From contig WJIJ01000133.1 of the NCBI GenBank assembly GCA_014730345.1, positions 1 through 40,667 of the forward strand: 40,667 nucleotides of DNA, written 5' to 3'. Shown one piece after another: positions 7,761 through 17,258 of the stretch. Made by a program: the position numbers and the translations under genes. The notes under the pieces are model-generated. The model saw only the letters and a list, made by a program, of their open reading frames with translations. It was not told the DNA's origin and did not search any database. The first letter of the stretch is position 1; each line of letters opens with the position of its first letter. This DNA comes from Candidatus Zixiibacteriota bacterium (GTDB taxonomy: Bacteria > Zixibacteria > MSB-5A5 > UM-FILTER-46-8).

Positions 7761-9692
7761 TCAATCTTTTCGGGTGTTGCCGGATATTTTACGGAAACAA
7801 CGGTATCGGCCTTCTGAGATTATCAGGATGCAATGATTATGAAGGTATTCGAGGAAAATATTAGCCCCTCTTAATGACGATTTGAACTCGGGATACTGTG
7901 CCAAAAGGGCATCGGAGGGCACCGATTTATCATCACCCGTATCGGTTACTATAAATTCTATATTAAAATTGCTAAGCGTCGAATCGACATCCTGAATGTC
8001 ATCGATTTTTTTGAAATCGATAGCATTCTGCCATAAGGGGAGCAGAAGGTAGACTTTCGGTTCGAGGAAGTAATATACAATCGCTTCATTATAGGCGAAT
8101 ACCCCGATAGCTTCCGAGCCTTCGGCTATACTGTTGACCTTTTGGGAAAATTCATATTCAGGATAAACTGGCACGTATTCCCCGGAGCTTAACTTTTTGC
8201 GGTCGACTTCCATCAAGTCACGGTAAAACTCGTGTTTGGTTTGAGTACCGAAAACCACCGGGAATTTTTGATACTGTCGTTTGGCGTTTATCATATTGGC
8301 AAGCAGGATATTAACCGCCAATACCGCGAAAACCACAAACCGGGCGAATTTACCTCTGGAGAAGATCTGCACTAATGGTCCGGCGCAGTAAACAGCAATT
8401 CCGGGGAGTATGGGAAGCAAATAGCGGCCATCACGAAGGAATAGAAACCAGAAAATAAAATACAGCAATCCGGTTACTAAGAAAAAGTTCACTACTCTGT
8501 TCTTCTGCCGGAATAATAAAGCCACGGGTAGAGCCGTAAGGAAAACAGGTCCGATCCGGGCGAGATACTTATCCGGTTGGAAGACCAACCTGAACGGAGA
8601 AAGTATAAACTCAATTAGATTGACATCGACATACGGTTCACGCAGTAGGGTAAACTTAAAGGCAAGGGTCGAATCCCAGAATCTATCGGTGAAAAGGTCG
8701 GTGAAAAAGGGATGGAAGGGATTCCCGGTAAGAAAATAACTGCGGAGATACCATGGAGAAGCGATGAGCAGGTTAAGCACAATCGCCCATGCTATCGCCC
8801 CGTAACTCAGCTTTGTCCTTCCAAGGATTCTGCCGATGAGAATCACGAATATCGCCGATGCGCCGATACCCAGGCCATACAATTTGATCCCCGCGGCAAA
8901 ACCGGCGAATACCGCCCCCAGAATAATCTGTTTGCTGTCTGAATTGACATAACCCAAAGCGAACGCATACAACGATAAAAGCGAAATTAAAGCTAATACC
9001 TGGTCGTTTTTAGCCTCGGCGATAAGAAAAGGCAAAAACATGGTTGACATTAATACCGCCAAAGCGATTACCGCGGATTTAGCATCGGTTAATTTACGGG
9101 CTATGGAAAATACAGCCGCGAACATCATAACCGCGGCGATGTATTGTATAAACTGCCCGCCCTTCAAATTTGAAAGCAGGATAAGGAAACCCGAAATCAT
9201 TTCTGCGGTAAACGGGGTCGCGCCGTAGAAAAAGGTTGGATTAAAGGTGATACGTCCATCGGAGAGGTACTGGCCCAGGAGTTCATAGTGATAATTGAAA
9301 ACATCGAGGTTCATCGGCGGCGATAGGGCTCCCACAAACGCGGTGATGATATAGACAAAAAGGCCGAGGATCAGTAAATTTAACAGCCATCCATTAGCGG
9401 CAAGTAAATCTCTGAAGATAGATCTCTGGGAATTGATTATGCCGCCCCAGTAATGGAAACCTGCAACGGAGGCGATGACCAGAACCACCAGCCATACAAA
9501 AGCGGCTGTGAAATTTAGATACCCTGCAATCCCGGCGGCCATCATAAAATAGGCAGAGATTATATACATGAATCCCCAGGAATAATAGACAGAGATACTA
9601 TCGCGATGATTCAGCGAAAATAAACGGCTTGCAAGCAGTGATCCGCTTAAAATGAAGATGAGCGAGACCGCGAGGGCTACTAATACAAACAT
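7761..9692 (-). CDS. GT-C type membrane glycosyltransferase (PMT/ArnT-like)
   Basis: This 643-aa protein has about a dozen hydrophobic segments over residues 1-460 and a soluble C-terminal domain of about 180 residues. The first large extracytoplasmic loop contains PPMNLDVFNYHYELLGQYL (about 127-145), with an acidic residue placed like the catalytic Asp/Glu of the GT39/ArnT/PMT group. Such enzymes use polyprenyl-phosphate sugars and act on the periplasmic face. It is the last gene of the long minus-strand run, starting one base after the GT2 stop, with GT4, GT2 and deacetylase genes upstream, so it probably adds a sugar to the same surface glycan. Acceptor unknown. A Wzy-like polymerase is a less likely alternative, because of the loop motif. 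Confidence 0.7.
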   Translation of the reverse strand: MFVLVALAVSLIFILSGSLLASRLFSLNHRDSISVYYSWGFMYIISAYFMMAAGIAGYLNFTAAFVWLVVLVIASVAGFHYWGGIINSQRSIFRDLLAANGWLLNLLILGLFVYIITAFVGALSPPMNLDVFNYHYELLGQYLSDGRITFNPTFFYGATPFTAEMISGFLILLSNLKGGQFIQYIAAVMMFAAVFSIARKLTDAKSAVIALAVLMSTMFLPFLIAEAKNDQVLALISLLSLYAFALGYVNSDSKQIILGAVFAGFAAGIKLYGLGIGASAIFVILIGRILGRTKLSYGAIAWAIVLNLLIASPWYLRSYFLTGNPFHPFFTDLFTDRFWDSTLAFKFTLLREPYVDVNLIEFILSPFRLVFQPDKYLARIGPVFLTALPVALLFRQKNRVVNFFLVTGLLYFIFWFLFLRDGRYLLPILPGIAVYCAGPLVQIFSRGKFARFVVFAVLAVNILLANMINAKRQYQKFPVVFGTQTKHEFYRDLMEVDRKKLSSGEYVPVYPEYEFSQKVNSIAEGSEAIGVFAYNEAIVYYFLEPKVYLLLPLWQNAIDFKKIDDIQDVDSTLSNFNIEFIVTDTGDDKSVPSDALLAQYPEFKSSLRGANIFLEYLHNHCILIISEGRYRCFRKISGNTRKD

Positions 9693-9693
9693 A

Positions 9694-10743
9694 TTAATTA
9701 AGCATATCCTTTAGAACCGTCAATGCGGTTTTATACCTCTCACCGAAAAAATCGAAAATATACAGGATGCTGATAATCGCCATCCAACCTATTGATACTC
9801 CCGCTATGCTTCTGCCGGCACGCTCATTCGTTCCGGCGAAATTATCCTCCGCCGAATCCAGCAGTCCTTTAAAAACCGCCCCGAATACAAGGTAGTCGTA
9901 AACACGACCGGATAATATCCCGGTCATTCCGGCGATATATTCCAGAGGTTTATAAAACAGTGGAATGGTGATAAACCTCAGGATAAAATGGGTCAACGGC
10001 CTCGAGAACAACCTGTAAATCGGGACATGTTCCGCAGTCTTCGGATGCTTTGCCGCAAAAAGCGCTAATCCTTTTAGTCCGAACTCATAGCGCTTCGACA
10101 ATAACTCATGAAGTTCGATGGGATGGACATGGAACGCGACAGCTTGCGGAATGTAATAAATATCAATGCCCTCTTCAGCCAGCCGGTAACCTAAATCAAG
10201 GTCTTCGCCCCCGTAGAAAGCGTAGTCTTCATCAAATCCGCCAAGCTCATTATATAACTCAGCCGGGATTGAGAAATTGCCGCTGATAAAATACCTGAAT
10301 GGGATCCGGGATGGCCGTTTCAGTTGGAACATGGACCTGTTGCCGAGATATTTTCCAGCCGCCGTGTCATCGGGATAATTAACCTTTCCGACCGCGGTCA
10401 TGTCGGGATTTTCCGAATGGAAACTGATATGTCTCTCTATAAAGTAATCATCGAGGGCTAAATCGCCGTCAACAAATATCAGCAGGTTACCCGATGCCGC
10501 TTTCGCGCCTGTATTTCTTGATGACGCCCTGCCCGCATTATGGTTGTTGTGAATAATGATTAAATCCGCTTCAGTTTCAATATTATCCAGGTATTCACCG
10601 GTCCCGTCGGAAGAACAATCATCCACGATTACGGTCTCGAATTTATGCCCCATTGACTGTTTGGAGATGGATTCTATCAGCTTCATAAGATGCTCGAGCT
10701 GGTTATAAGTAATTACAATCAATGAAGCGCTGATTTCAGTCAT
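9694..10743 (-). CDS. Family 2 glycosyltransferase with C-terminal membrane segment
   Basis: I place the start at the ATG at 10743 (349 aa), not at upstream in-frame starts. It has an AGAGG site about 7 bases before it and begins directly at the GT-A fold (MTEISASLIVITYNQ); the earlier part is only the overlapping end of the GT4 gene. The nucleotide-sugar site is VIVDDCSSDGT, the DxD equivalent is VDGDLALDD, and FISGNFSIP with GGFDEDYAFYGGEDLDLGYRL forms the acceptor/catalytic region (ED motif). About 90 C-terminal residues include a hydrophobic segment (WMAIISILYIFDFF) that should tether it to the inner membrane. It overlaps the GT4 gene by 8 bases. Likely adds a sugar to a lipid-linked glycan; donor and acceptor unknown. 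Confidence 0.88.
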   Translation of the reverse strand: MTEISASLIVITYNQLEHLMKLIESISKQSMGHKFETVIVDDCSSDGTGEYLDNIETEADLIIIHNNHNAGRASSRNTGAKAASGNLLIFVDGDLALDDYFIERHISFHSENPDMTAVGKVNYPDDTAAGKYLGNRSMFQLKRPSRIPFRYFISGNFSIPAELYNELGGFDEDYAFYGGEDLDLGYRLAEEGIDIYYIPQAVAFHVHPIELHELLSKRYEFGLKGLALFAAKHPKTAEHVPIYRLFSRPLTHFILRFITIPLFYKPLEYIAGMTGILSGRVYDYLVFGAVFKGLLDSAEDNFAGTNERAGRSIAGVSIGWMAIISILYIFDFFGERYKTALTVLKDMLN

Positions 10744-11875
10744 CGAGAACCTCTTTATAAATATACAGATATTTACGTGCCTGGCTTTCCCAGGTGAATT
10801 CCTTTGAGAACTCAAGCGCGTTTTTGCCATAGCGCCGCGATACTCCCGGAGCTTCGATGAAAAGCTCTATTGCTTCCCTGGTACATTCGGCGTCAGCATC
10901 TACAACCAAACCCAACTCATATTTCTCAGTAAAATATTTCAATTCAGGCATATCGCTTACAATAACCGGCAATCCAGCCGCAAGGTAACTGAAAAATTTA
11001 TTGGGTAATGCCATCCGGTTGTTTTCGGCTACCGGTTCCATTATCAATACGCCTGCGTCCGCCGAAGATAAATACTCCTTTACATCCATCCCAAGTTCAA
11101 TTTCCCGGAAAATTATTTTGTCGGTAATGCCATACTTTTCAATTTTATCCACTAACAACGCCTTAAGAGGCCCATCTCCCAATATCAACAATACGACATC
11201 CTCAACATCCTTAACGGCGTCTATCAATATCTCCAGGCCCTGCCCGGGACGGAGAACCCCGATATAAACGAGAACCATCCTGCCTTCAGGAATACCCAGT
11301 TTTTCACGCATAGAGCCGGCGCTTCCTTCTGAATGGAAATCGGCGCAGGAATAAATAATCTCCGGATTGGGAATAGAATAAAAACTGGCGAGTTTATCCG
11401 CTATAGAACCATTGATAGTTATGACCCTATCAGCCCTGTAGATAAGCAATCGTTCAAGCATGTTCCATATAAAACGGGTAATCGGCCGCCCGTTCAATGC
11501 TTCCAGACCGGTATAATACTCATGAGACTCATAAATCAATTTCCCCCGGTTAATAAGGGCCGCGAAAGATGCCGGAGCGAGGGCATCCAGGTCGAAGGCG
11601 TGGTAAATATCGGCATTGGCTTGCGCTCCGAGAACCGCCGCCCGGTAATTGTACTTGATGAACCTGCCCTTAGAGGTGGGCAGACCGGAAGTGTCCAAAC
11701 GTATCACTCTTACACCATCGGTTTCCAATTCATCGTCTTTGCCAGATGGTGATTCCGCGATAACAGTGATTTCATGGCCGTTTGAAGAAAGGTACCGGCA
11801 TGTCCTCCTCACCCTGCCGTCAGTAATATAAGGATTGAGGAGGAACATACAAATTTTTCGTCCATTAGTCCCCAT
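10736..11875 (-). CDS. Family 4 (GT-B) glycosyltransferase
   Basis: The 379-aa product has the two Rossmann-like halves of GT-B enzymes. The N-terminal half starts KICMFLLNPYITDGRVRRTC, a common GT4 opening; the linker has VITINGSIADKL; the C-terminal donor-binding half has LVYIGVLRPGQGLEILIDAV and LILGDGPL, then the E-x7-E-like region VLIMEPVAENNRMALPNKFF (17-18 residues spanning the acidic pair) and YLAAGLPVIVSDMPE. It ends 8 bases inside the GT2 gene and starts 14 bases after the deacetylase stop, so these genes are one transcription unit. Acts in the cytoplasm on a nucleotide sugar; sugar unknown. Confidence 0.9.
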   Translation of the reverse strand: MGTNGRKICMFLLNPYITDGRVRRTCRYLSSNGHEITVIAESPSGKDDELETDGVRVIRLDTSGLPTSKGRFIKYNYRAAVLGAQANADIYHAFDLDALAPASFAALINRGKLIYESHEYYTGLEALNGRPITRFIWNMLERLLIYRADRVITINGSIADKLASFYSIPNPEIIYSCADFHSEGSAGSMREKLGIPEGRMVLVYIGVLRPGQGLEILIDAVKDVEDVVLLILGDGPLKALLVDKIEKYGITDKIIFREIELGMDVKEYLSSADAGVLIMEPVAENNRMALPNKFFSYLAAGLPVIVSDMPELKYFTEKYELGLVVDADAECTREAIELFIEAPGVSRRYGKNALEFSKEFTWESQARKYLYIYKEVLDD

Positions 11876-11889
11876 AGCTAATTACAGCC

Positions 11890-13290
11890 CTATTCGAATA
11901 TGAAATCGTGATAACCCAGTTCCCCGGCGAGGTTCATATAACTTTCAGCAAGCGAGGAAGGCTTCAAAACATCGAAACCATTTTCCGATAATTTTTTCAG
12001 CAGTCTCTTATAGACATCGAACCAACCGGGGTAATCGATATCATACGCGGTGCGCAGGTGCCATAAGAATGTTACCGCTCCATTCAAGCGCAATGCGGTA
12101 TCGACCAAATTATCAAGTATCTCGTTAACTTCCTCAATTTCGCGGTTAGGGATCAAGGCTCCATCCATAACTATCAGCGGAATTTCCAGGATGGGGATAG
12201 CTTTTTCGGTGCCGAAGTCATAGGGATAAAACGGCAACCCGGTGCCGCAACGGTACCCGATTGTATCTGAATACCCCAGTGATGAGTCGTATTTTAGATT
12301 CGCACTCTGAATTTTGCGGTACCCCCCCGCGACCTCGAACCGGAGGTAATGGGAGCGGTTGCCGTAAACATTGACGCCGGTGTTCTCGAGCTTTTCCTTT
12401 TCCTTCGTGAGTTTGTCGCCGTCAATGACGCTGTTATATGAGCCATGAAGCCCTACCTCGAATCCCTTAGCGGTCAGTTCGGCGATTTTCATGCGGAAAT
12501 TATATCCATTGACATTGTACTTGGGGTCATATTTTGTACGGTAATAAGGAGCGGTAAAGAAGAACGCGCTTTTAAATCCATACCCGGCTTCGGCAGTTGT
12601 GAATGAACCAAAATTCCAGAACGGATTATCTTCGGTTTTTATCTTCCTGCCGATTGTATCTGTAAGGCTGTTAACCCTCGATTTTAAATCCTTTTCCCCC
12701 TCGAATAATAAGCGGAAGGAACCCTTTATGGAACGTATCGGCTGGTCGACATCGTGAGTGAGGATTGCCATCGGGGTCTTTCTGTCATCTAACTCGAAGG
12801 ACATATCTTTCAAGGCGCGCTTTACAGTATTAAGATGGTAATCTACTACAGGTTCATTTAAAAACCCGGAAGGATGCAAAACCGAATTCGTTGAGATAAA
12901 CCGGCCATGGGTATCCGTTTCAGTAGATTTCACTTCTTCTATACGGGAGATAAGGTAAAAAATTATGGCGACAGGATCGTATGTAAACCTGATCGAAGAT
13001 TCATGTTTCTCAAGGAGTTTGTCACCCGGGACTATATCTTTATGTAAAACAGGTATATCCTCTATTGTACGTGTTTCTGGAGAACTATTTCCTTCAAGAA
13101 GTGAATAATCGCAGGGGATGATTACCTTCGCTTCTTTGCTGGTATCCTTCCTCTTACCATAGAGTATATCACCATTTTCCTCGGTTAACTCGAATTTTAC
13201 CCCGGAATGCAAACCGATAAACGAAAACACGTAAACAACCCGGCTCTTATTGGGGACATCTGATCCAATTTGTACGCGTATCTTCTGCAT
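11890..13290 (-). CDS. Polysaccharide deacetylase-like protein with N-terminal extension
   Basis: This 466-aa protein has about 170 N-terminal residues of the kind found in DUF7033-type proteins, then a NodB-homology barrel. The metal/catalytic aspartates are in AILTHDVDQP (D180, D182). The second motif is GFEVGLHGSYNS with H282, but the residue four places on, normally the second metal-binding histidine, is asparagine. NRSHYLRFEV gives the arginine motif, and FLWHLRTAYD near the C-terminus supplies a further histidine. No signal peptide is visible, so it is probably cytoplasmic or peripheral. Its ATG shares one base with the stop of the FemAB-like gene (TGATG). It likely removes an acetyl group from a glycan intermediate, or is a catalytically altered relative. 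Confidence 0.82.
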   Translation of the reverse strand: MQKIRVQIGSDVPNKSRVVYVFSFIGLHSGVKFELTEENGDILYGKRKDTSKEAKVIIPCDYSLLEGNSSPETRTIEDIPVLHKDIVPGDKLLEKHESSIRFTYDPVAIIFYLISRIEEVKSTETDTHGRFISTNSVLHPSGFLNEPVVDYHLNTVKRALKDMSFELDDRKTPMAILTHDVDQPIRSIKGSFRLLFEGEKDLKSRVNSLTDTIGRKIKTEDNPFWNFGSFTTAEAGYGFKSAFFFTAPYYRTKYDPKYNVNGYNFRMKIAELTAKGFEVGLHGSYNSVIDGDKLTKEKEKLENTGVNVYGNRSHYLRFEVAGGYRKIQSANLKYDSSLGYSDTIGYRCGTGLPFYPYDFGTEKAIPILEIPLIVMDGALIPNREIEEVNEILDNLVDTALRLNGAVTFLWHLRTAYDIDYPGWFDVYKRLLKKLSENGFDVLKPSSLAESYMNLAGELGYHDFIFE

Positions 13291-14267
13291 CAGCTATCCC
13301 TTCTTATCAACTTCCTGAGCCGGTCGTAGAATTTGCCCTTTAAGCTTGTGGTTGATTGAAAATGCTGATATTCCGCCAGCTCGCCGCCGAAAGACTCTTT
13401 GAATTTTTTAACATTAGGGATGTTCGCGCCGCCGAAATCAAGCCTCTTGAAACCGTCAGCGGAAAGTTTGAGCATTGCCTCGCCAACGAGCTTATTCCCC
13501 ACTCCGTATTTATTATAGCGGCTGTCTATACCGGTTATCCAGCTATAACAGGTGTCGCCATAACATAGGACCGCCCATGACCTGCAAATCTCCGAATCTT
13601 TTACCGCGTTAAAAATCTTCACCCACCCAAGATGGTGAAACCTTTCCAGGGAAGCAAGATATTCCTTCTCGTCTATCAACATCGGAACGCCGGCGTTTTT
13701 CAACGCCGAGACGTGCAAGTTGTAAAGTTCTCGAGGATGAAAAGATTCCTCCACTACAAATCCATGTTTCTCCGCTTTCTTTATTTTATTGCGTACTGAT
13801 TGTTTGAAAGCGGGGAAAATATTTTCGCCCCGGCTTATATCGTTTATTAAGGTCAACCTTTTGTCGGTTTTGAATCCGCCGGGTGCAGGCAAATCAGTTT
13901 CCGTTGTAGGAGGCTGTTTAATGGAAACCCGGTCACAGTCATCAGTGAGTCTTTCTAACAATACGTTTAAAGCCTCTTCCGCTTGATTATGGGAAGCAAC
14001 CTCATCGCTCATCAGGATTCCATTGTAGGGAGAGAAAATAGAAGACGCGAAAGTTTTCACGCCGATTTTAGTAAAGATATGTCCGGCTACTCCGCATAAT
14101 AATTGGTCGTTCCCGGCAACAATATAAATAGCGGGTTTGCCCGCGCTATTGCCGGGAGCGTATCTAATCCAATCGACCCGGTTGAATAAATTATCTGTCG
14201 TATTAACACGGACAAAATCATCCCAGGCGTTAAACTCGCCGGTTGAAAGGAGACGCGCTTTTAACAT
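13290..14267 (-). CDS. FemAB-like / GNAT-fold acyltransferase
   Basis: The 325-aa product resembles the FemAB-type acyltransferases (PF13480 style) found in exopolysaccharide and peptidoglycan-related clusters. FKQSVRNKIKKAEKHGF (about 150-166) is the characteristic basic helix, and the C-terminal half has the CoA-type fold (SWAVLCYGDTCYSWITG, YGVGNKLVGEAML, FKRLDFGGANIPNVKKFKES). I chose ATG 14267 over the in-frame TTG at 14270 because the ATG shares one base with the upstream stop (TGATG), the same coupling as at its own 3' end. Likely transfers an acyl or aminoacyl group to a sugar or lipid carrier in the glycan pathway; substrate unknown. Confidence 0.82.
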   Translation of the reverse strand: MLKARLLSTGEFNAWDDFVRVNTTDNLFNRVDWIRYAPGNSAGKPAIYIVAGNDQLLCGVAGHIFTKIGVKTFASSIFSPYNGILMSDEVASHNQAEEALNVLLERLTDDCDRVSIKQPPTTETDLPAPGGFKTDKRLTLINDISRGENIFPAFKQSVRNKIKKAEKHGFVVEESFHPRELYNLHVSALKNAGVPMLIDEKEYLASLERFHHLGWVKIFNAVKDSEICRSWAVLCYGDTCYSWITGIDSRYNKYGVGNKLVGEAMLKLSADGFKRLDFGGANIPNVKKFKESFGGELAEYQHFQSTTSLKGKFYDRLRKLIRRDS

Positions 14268-14986
14268 CAACGCTTTACCTTTATCCCGACTATCATGATG
14301 TACCCCGGCTTCTGTACCACCGTATTAGCAATCGAATCTGCTATATTCCAAATGGAGTATGGCATAAGTTTTAACATGCGGTTTATCCGCAGAAGGTCCA
14401 TCGCTTTGTTGGCGAACTTTTTAATCTTTAGAATTCTTAATCCACACAATTCGAAAAGCGATTTTAGTTTTTTCTGGTCAAAGCTATGCAAATGGGCGTG
14501 GGAAGGCGTCGGCTTATTACAATGTATGCACTGGTGATAGACGATTCTCTCGTCATAGGGAACTACCACTATCACCCGGCATCCTTCATCAACTACTCGA
14601 ACCGCCTCGGAGAGTACTTTCTCCGGGTGCTGGCAGTGTTCCAGAATCGATGAAAGGGTCGCTCCCCAAAAGCTGTTATCTAAAAATGATAGGCGATAAG
14701 CATCGGTTAATACCGGATCAGATTCGCCTTTAGAAGCGGCTCCGGTCAGATTTTTCAGTGAAAGGTCTACTGGAACGACATCAAATCCAGTTGCTATCAA
14801 ATCGCGACTGAGTTCCCCTGAACCACTGCCGATATCGATTATCGGCTTTTTATTCGCGGTTTTGGGGATGGCGTTGATAATTATCTGCCGGCGGCGTTTT
14901 TCAACCTCTCCGATGTTCCCTGCCCTGTTCGCGCTGTAATCGAAATAATCGCCGTCCCGGCGGTAATGTTCTAAGTAATCCTTCAA
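14267..14986 (-). CDS. Class I SAM-dependent methyltransferase
   Basis: The 239-aa product has the SAM-binding glycine loop PIIDIGSGSGELSRDLI (about 49-65), motif II with FDVVPVDLSLKNL, and the post-loop SSILEHCQHPEKVLSEAVRV typical of the UbiE/Methyltransf_11 group. A CIHCNKP segment after MT motifs suggests a small zinc site or substrate loop seen in sugar methyltransferases. It lies 10 bases after the secreted propeller gene and shares a TGATG junction with the FemAB-like gene, so it belongs to the glycan run. The likely substrate is a sugar or lipid intermediate; small-molecule substrates cannot be excluded. Confidence 0.85.
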   Translation of the reverse strand: MKDYLEHYRRDGDYFDYSANRAGNIGEVEKRRRQIIINAIPKTANKKPIIDIGSGSGELSRDLIATGFDVVPVDLSLKNLTGAASKGESDPVLTDAYRLSFLDNSFWGATLSSILEHCQHPEKVLSEAVRVVDEGCRVIVVVPYDERIVYHQCIHCNKPTPSHAHLHSFDQKKLKSLFELCGLRILKIKKFANKAMDLLRINRMLKLMPYSIWNIADSIANTVVQKPGYIMIVGIKVKR

Positions 14987-14996
14987 ACTGAACTAT

Positions 14997-17258
14997 TTAC
15001 CTGATAAACACGAATTTCCCGGTATGTGAATATTCATTGTCAGAGGTAGCCACGTGGTATAAATAGACTCCGCCGGCGCACATCTCGCCGGATGAGTTAC
15101 GGAAATCCCACGATGTCAACCCGCCGCTGTTTCCAGCGGGAAAGTCGATTATCTTTTCCCCGGCTACGGTGTAAATATAAACTCGCGACCCGGTAGGAAT
15201 GCGGGAAAAGAATATCTCATTGGTTTGGGCTAATACCGCCGGATTGGGATAAGTACCTATATCCGACAGGTCCTCTGATGGTTGTTCGAGTCCGGTATCG
15301 AGCATTGAAATACCCGAGCCGGTTCCAATCCATAAAATCCCGGTTGAATTGACCATCTCGAGGGATAAGATATTATCATCCACCAATTGGCTGTTTTGGG
15401 TCGTATATGTTGTCCAGGTAACATTATCCGGGGCCAGTTTTAAAAGGCCGTTCGATGTTCCCAGCCATTTGTTGCCCAGGCCGTCAATTTCAATCGCGTT
15501 GATACCCGGTCCGAACCCGAATGGCAGTACGAGGCTGTCTGCTTCCAGGTTGCCGGCATCGAGTAAATCCGAATCGATATAATTCAGCCCCCCGGCGGTG
15601 GCTATCCAGATAATTCCATCATTGTCAATTCCGCTGTCATTGATTATCGCGCTGACAAGACCATCGGTGCTTTCCAGTTCATACCATTGATAGTTATCCT
15701 GGTCATGGACATTGCCGTTGAAATCGAGAATATCGAAACCTTCTAATGTACCCACCAATGCCAGTTCGTCATAAATTTGAATATCGAGTATTATACTGGT
15801 GCCCAATCCGGTTTCCCCGGGATCGGCAACATGTATCTCAAGGATAGAATCGGGGGTAATAACAAATATCCCATAAGGAGCAGGTGCGGCATAACTTCCC
15901 AGCCACAGGTTGTTATTCGGGTCGACTTCGAGTGCGTCGATAGCGATATAAGCGTTATCATCACCGACACCCCTGAGTTTGCTGTTGTTACGGTTATAAT
16001 TTTCAAAAGTAGAATCATCCCGGTCGTAATAGTCGACACCGGAGCCCCAGTAACCTATCCATACGTTTGAACTGCTGTCGATTGCTATATCGCGATAGTT
16101 ATCGGCGGTCATACCGGAGTTGGAGCGCGTATAATTGGCCCACGAGGAACCATCATAAAAGCTCAATGCCGCTCCCGAATATTCACGTCCGATACCGAAT
16201 TCAAGAAATACGGCGATATCCTCGGTGGCCGCTATCTCCATGAAAGTATTTCCCCGCGGGCCGGGAAGGAAAATATCCTGCCAGGAACCGGTGTAGTTAC
16301 CCAAACCGCCATCAGCGTAAGCTGTCCAGAAACCGGTAGGCGTGCTGATTAAATCTACTACCTCCCCGCCGGTATATCCCGATGGATTGTACTGGCTCCA
16401 TGACAAACCGGTATGAAAATAAGGTCCGCTGTCGGTTGCCGCGAATAGCGTATCGCTGAATACTCTCAGGTTGTGGACGACATTAGCTTCCAGGCCGGTT
16501 AATGACCAAACCGGGCTGGCGGTCGAATCGTATTTATAAATTCCCTCGGTTGTTCCCGCGTAAATCGTATCCCGGTATGCTACTATCGCTCGGATATCGA
16601 AATCATCCAATCCTCCCGGATTGGCGGATGAGTAAACCGTCCATGCTTCCGGGTCGGGAATTATCTGGGAATTTTTATCAGCGAAACCTATCCCTTCCGA
16701 ACATCCGAACCATATAAGGTCGTTGTGAACATAACACACAGCGATATCCTGGTAGGACAGCGGCCCCATGCGATAAATATTCTCCTTAATTTCCTCCCGG
16801 GAAATGGAGAACTTGGAGATAGCTTCTTCCCTTCCAACCCAAAGCCAATCGCCATCTGCGCAGATATCATATATAGCCTTGGGTTCGATAGTAACATTCG
16901 GTTTTTCAAATACCAGGTAATCGAATTCGAAATCGCCATTCTCGTCAAAGCGTGTCAGGTAGCCTTTGCGGGAGCCTGACCATATATACCCCGCGCTGTC
17001 GATTTCTATCGCGTCTAATTCCAATCCCTTCAACCCCTCAATATTGGTTATGCGGTGAACAAGCTCGCGGGTTGAATCAATGGCGAAAACGCCGCCCGGC
17101 GCCGCTCCCCATATCAAACCGTTGTTATAACGGAACTCCAGCGCGTAGTTCATGTCCGTGAATGTTTTCCAGCTTTCCGCCTGAGAATTTGAATAACCGG
17201 CATTTATCAATACCGTTACCAAGATTAACACCGTGTAGAATACTTTTTGGAGTTTCAA
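14997..17258 (-). CDS. Secreted two-component-propeller-like (Reg_prop) protein with T9SS-type sorting domain
   Basis: The 753-aa product starts at TTG 17258, with GAGGA about 8 bases upstream and a 4-base overlap with lnt. It opens with a signal peptide (MKLQKVFYTVLILVTVLINA). Most of the protein is a repeated W-x-G-x-x-x-G-[IL] pattern (IWSGSRKGYLTRF, IWFGCSEGIGF, KWLGTSNGLLKL, LWIGTGSGISML), the blade signature of the propeller that forms the periplasmic sensor of hybrid two-component systems in Bacteroidetes. Here there is no kinase or membrane segment; instead it ends in a sorting domain (TYPNPAVLAQTNEIFFSRIP, VYIYTVAGEKI, SWDFRNSSGEMCAGGVYLY). It is therefore likely an exported propeller of unknown ligand. 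Confidence 0.86.
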   Translation of the reverse strand: MKLQKVFYTVLILVTVLINAGYSNSQAESWKTFTDMNYALEFRYNNGLIWGAAPGGVFAIDSTRELVHRITNIEGLKGLELDAIEIDSAGYIWSGSRKGYLTRFDENGDFEFDYLVFEKPNVTIEPKAIYDICADGDWLWVGREEAISKFSISREEIKENIYRMGPLSYQDIAVCYVHNDLIWFGCSEGIGFADKNSQIIPDPEAWTVYSSANPGGLDDFDIRAIVAYRDTIYAGTTEGIYKYDSTASPVWSLTGLEANVVHNLRVFSDTLFAATDSGPYFHTGLSWSQYNPSGYTGGEVVDLISTPTGFWTAYADGGLGNYTGSWQDIFLPGPRGNTFMEIAATEDIAVFLEFGIGREYSGAALSFYDGSSWANYTRSNSGMTADNYRDIAIDSSSNVWIGYWGSGVDYYDRDDSTFENYNRNNSKLRGVGDDNAYIAIDALEVDPNNNLWLGSYAAPAPYGIFVITPDSILEIHVADPGETGLGTSIILDIQIYDELALVGTLEGFDILDFNGNVHDQDNYQWYELESTDGLVSAIINDSGIDNDGIIWIATAGGLNYIDSDLLDAGNLEADSLVLPFGFGPGINAIEIDGLGNKWLGTSNGLLKLAPDNVTWTTYTTQNSQLVDDNILSLEMVNSTGILWIGTGSGISMLDTGLEQPSEDLSDIGTYPNPAVLAQTNEIFFSRIPTGSRVYIYTVAGEKIIDFPAGNSGGLTSWDFRNSSGEMCAGGVYLYHVATSDNEYSHTGKFVFIR

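Noticed and set aside
10744-10830. 29-residue N-terminal extension of the GT2 protein
   Set aside because: It lies inside the end of the GT4 gene and precedes the conserved GT-A fold; the ATG at 10743 has a ribosome site.
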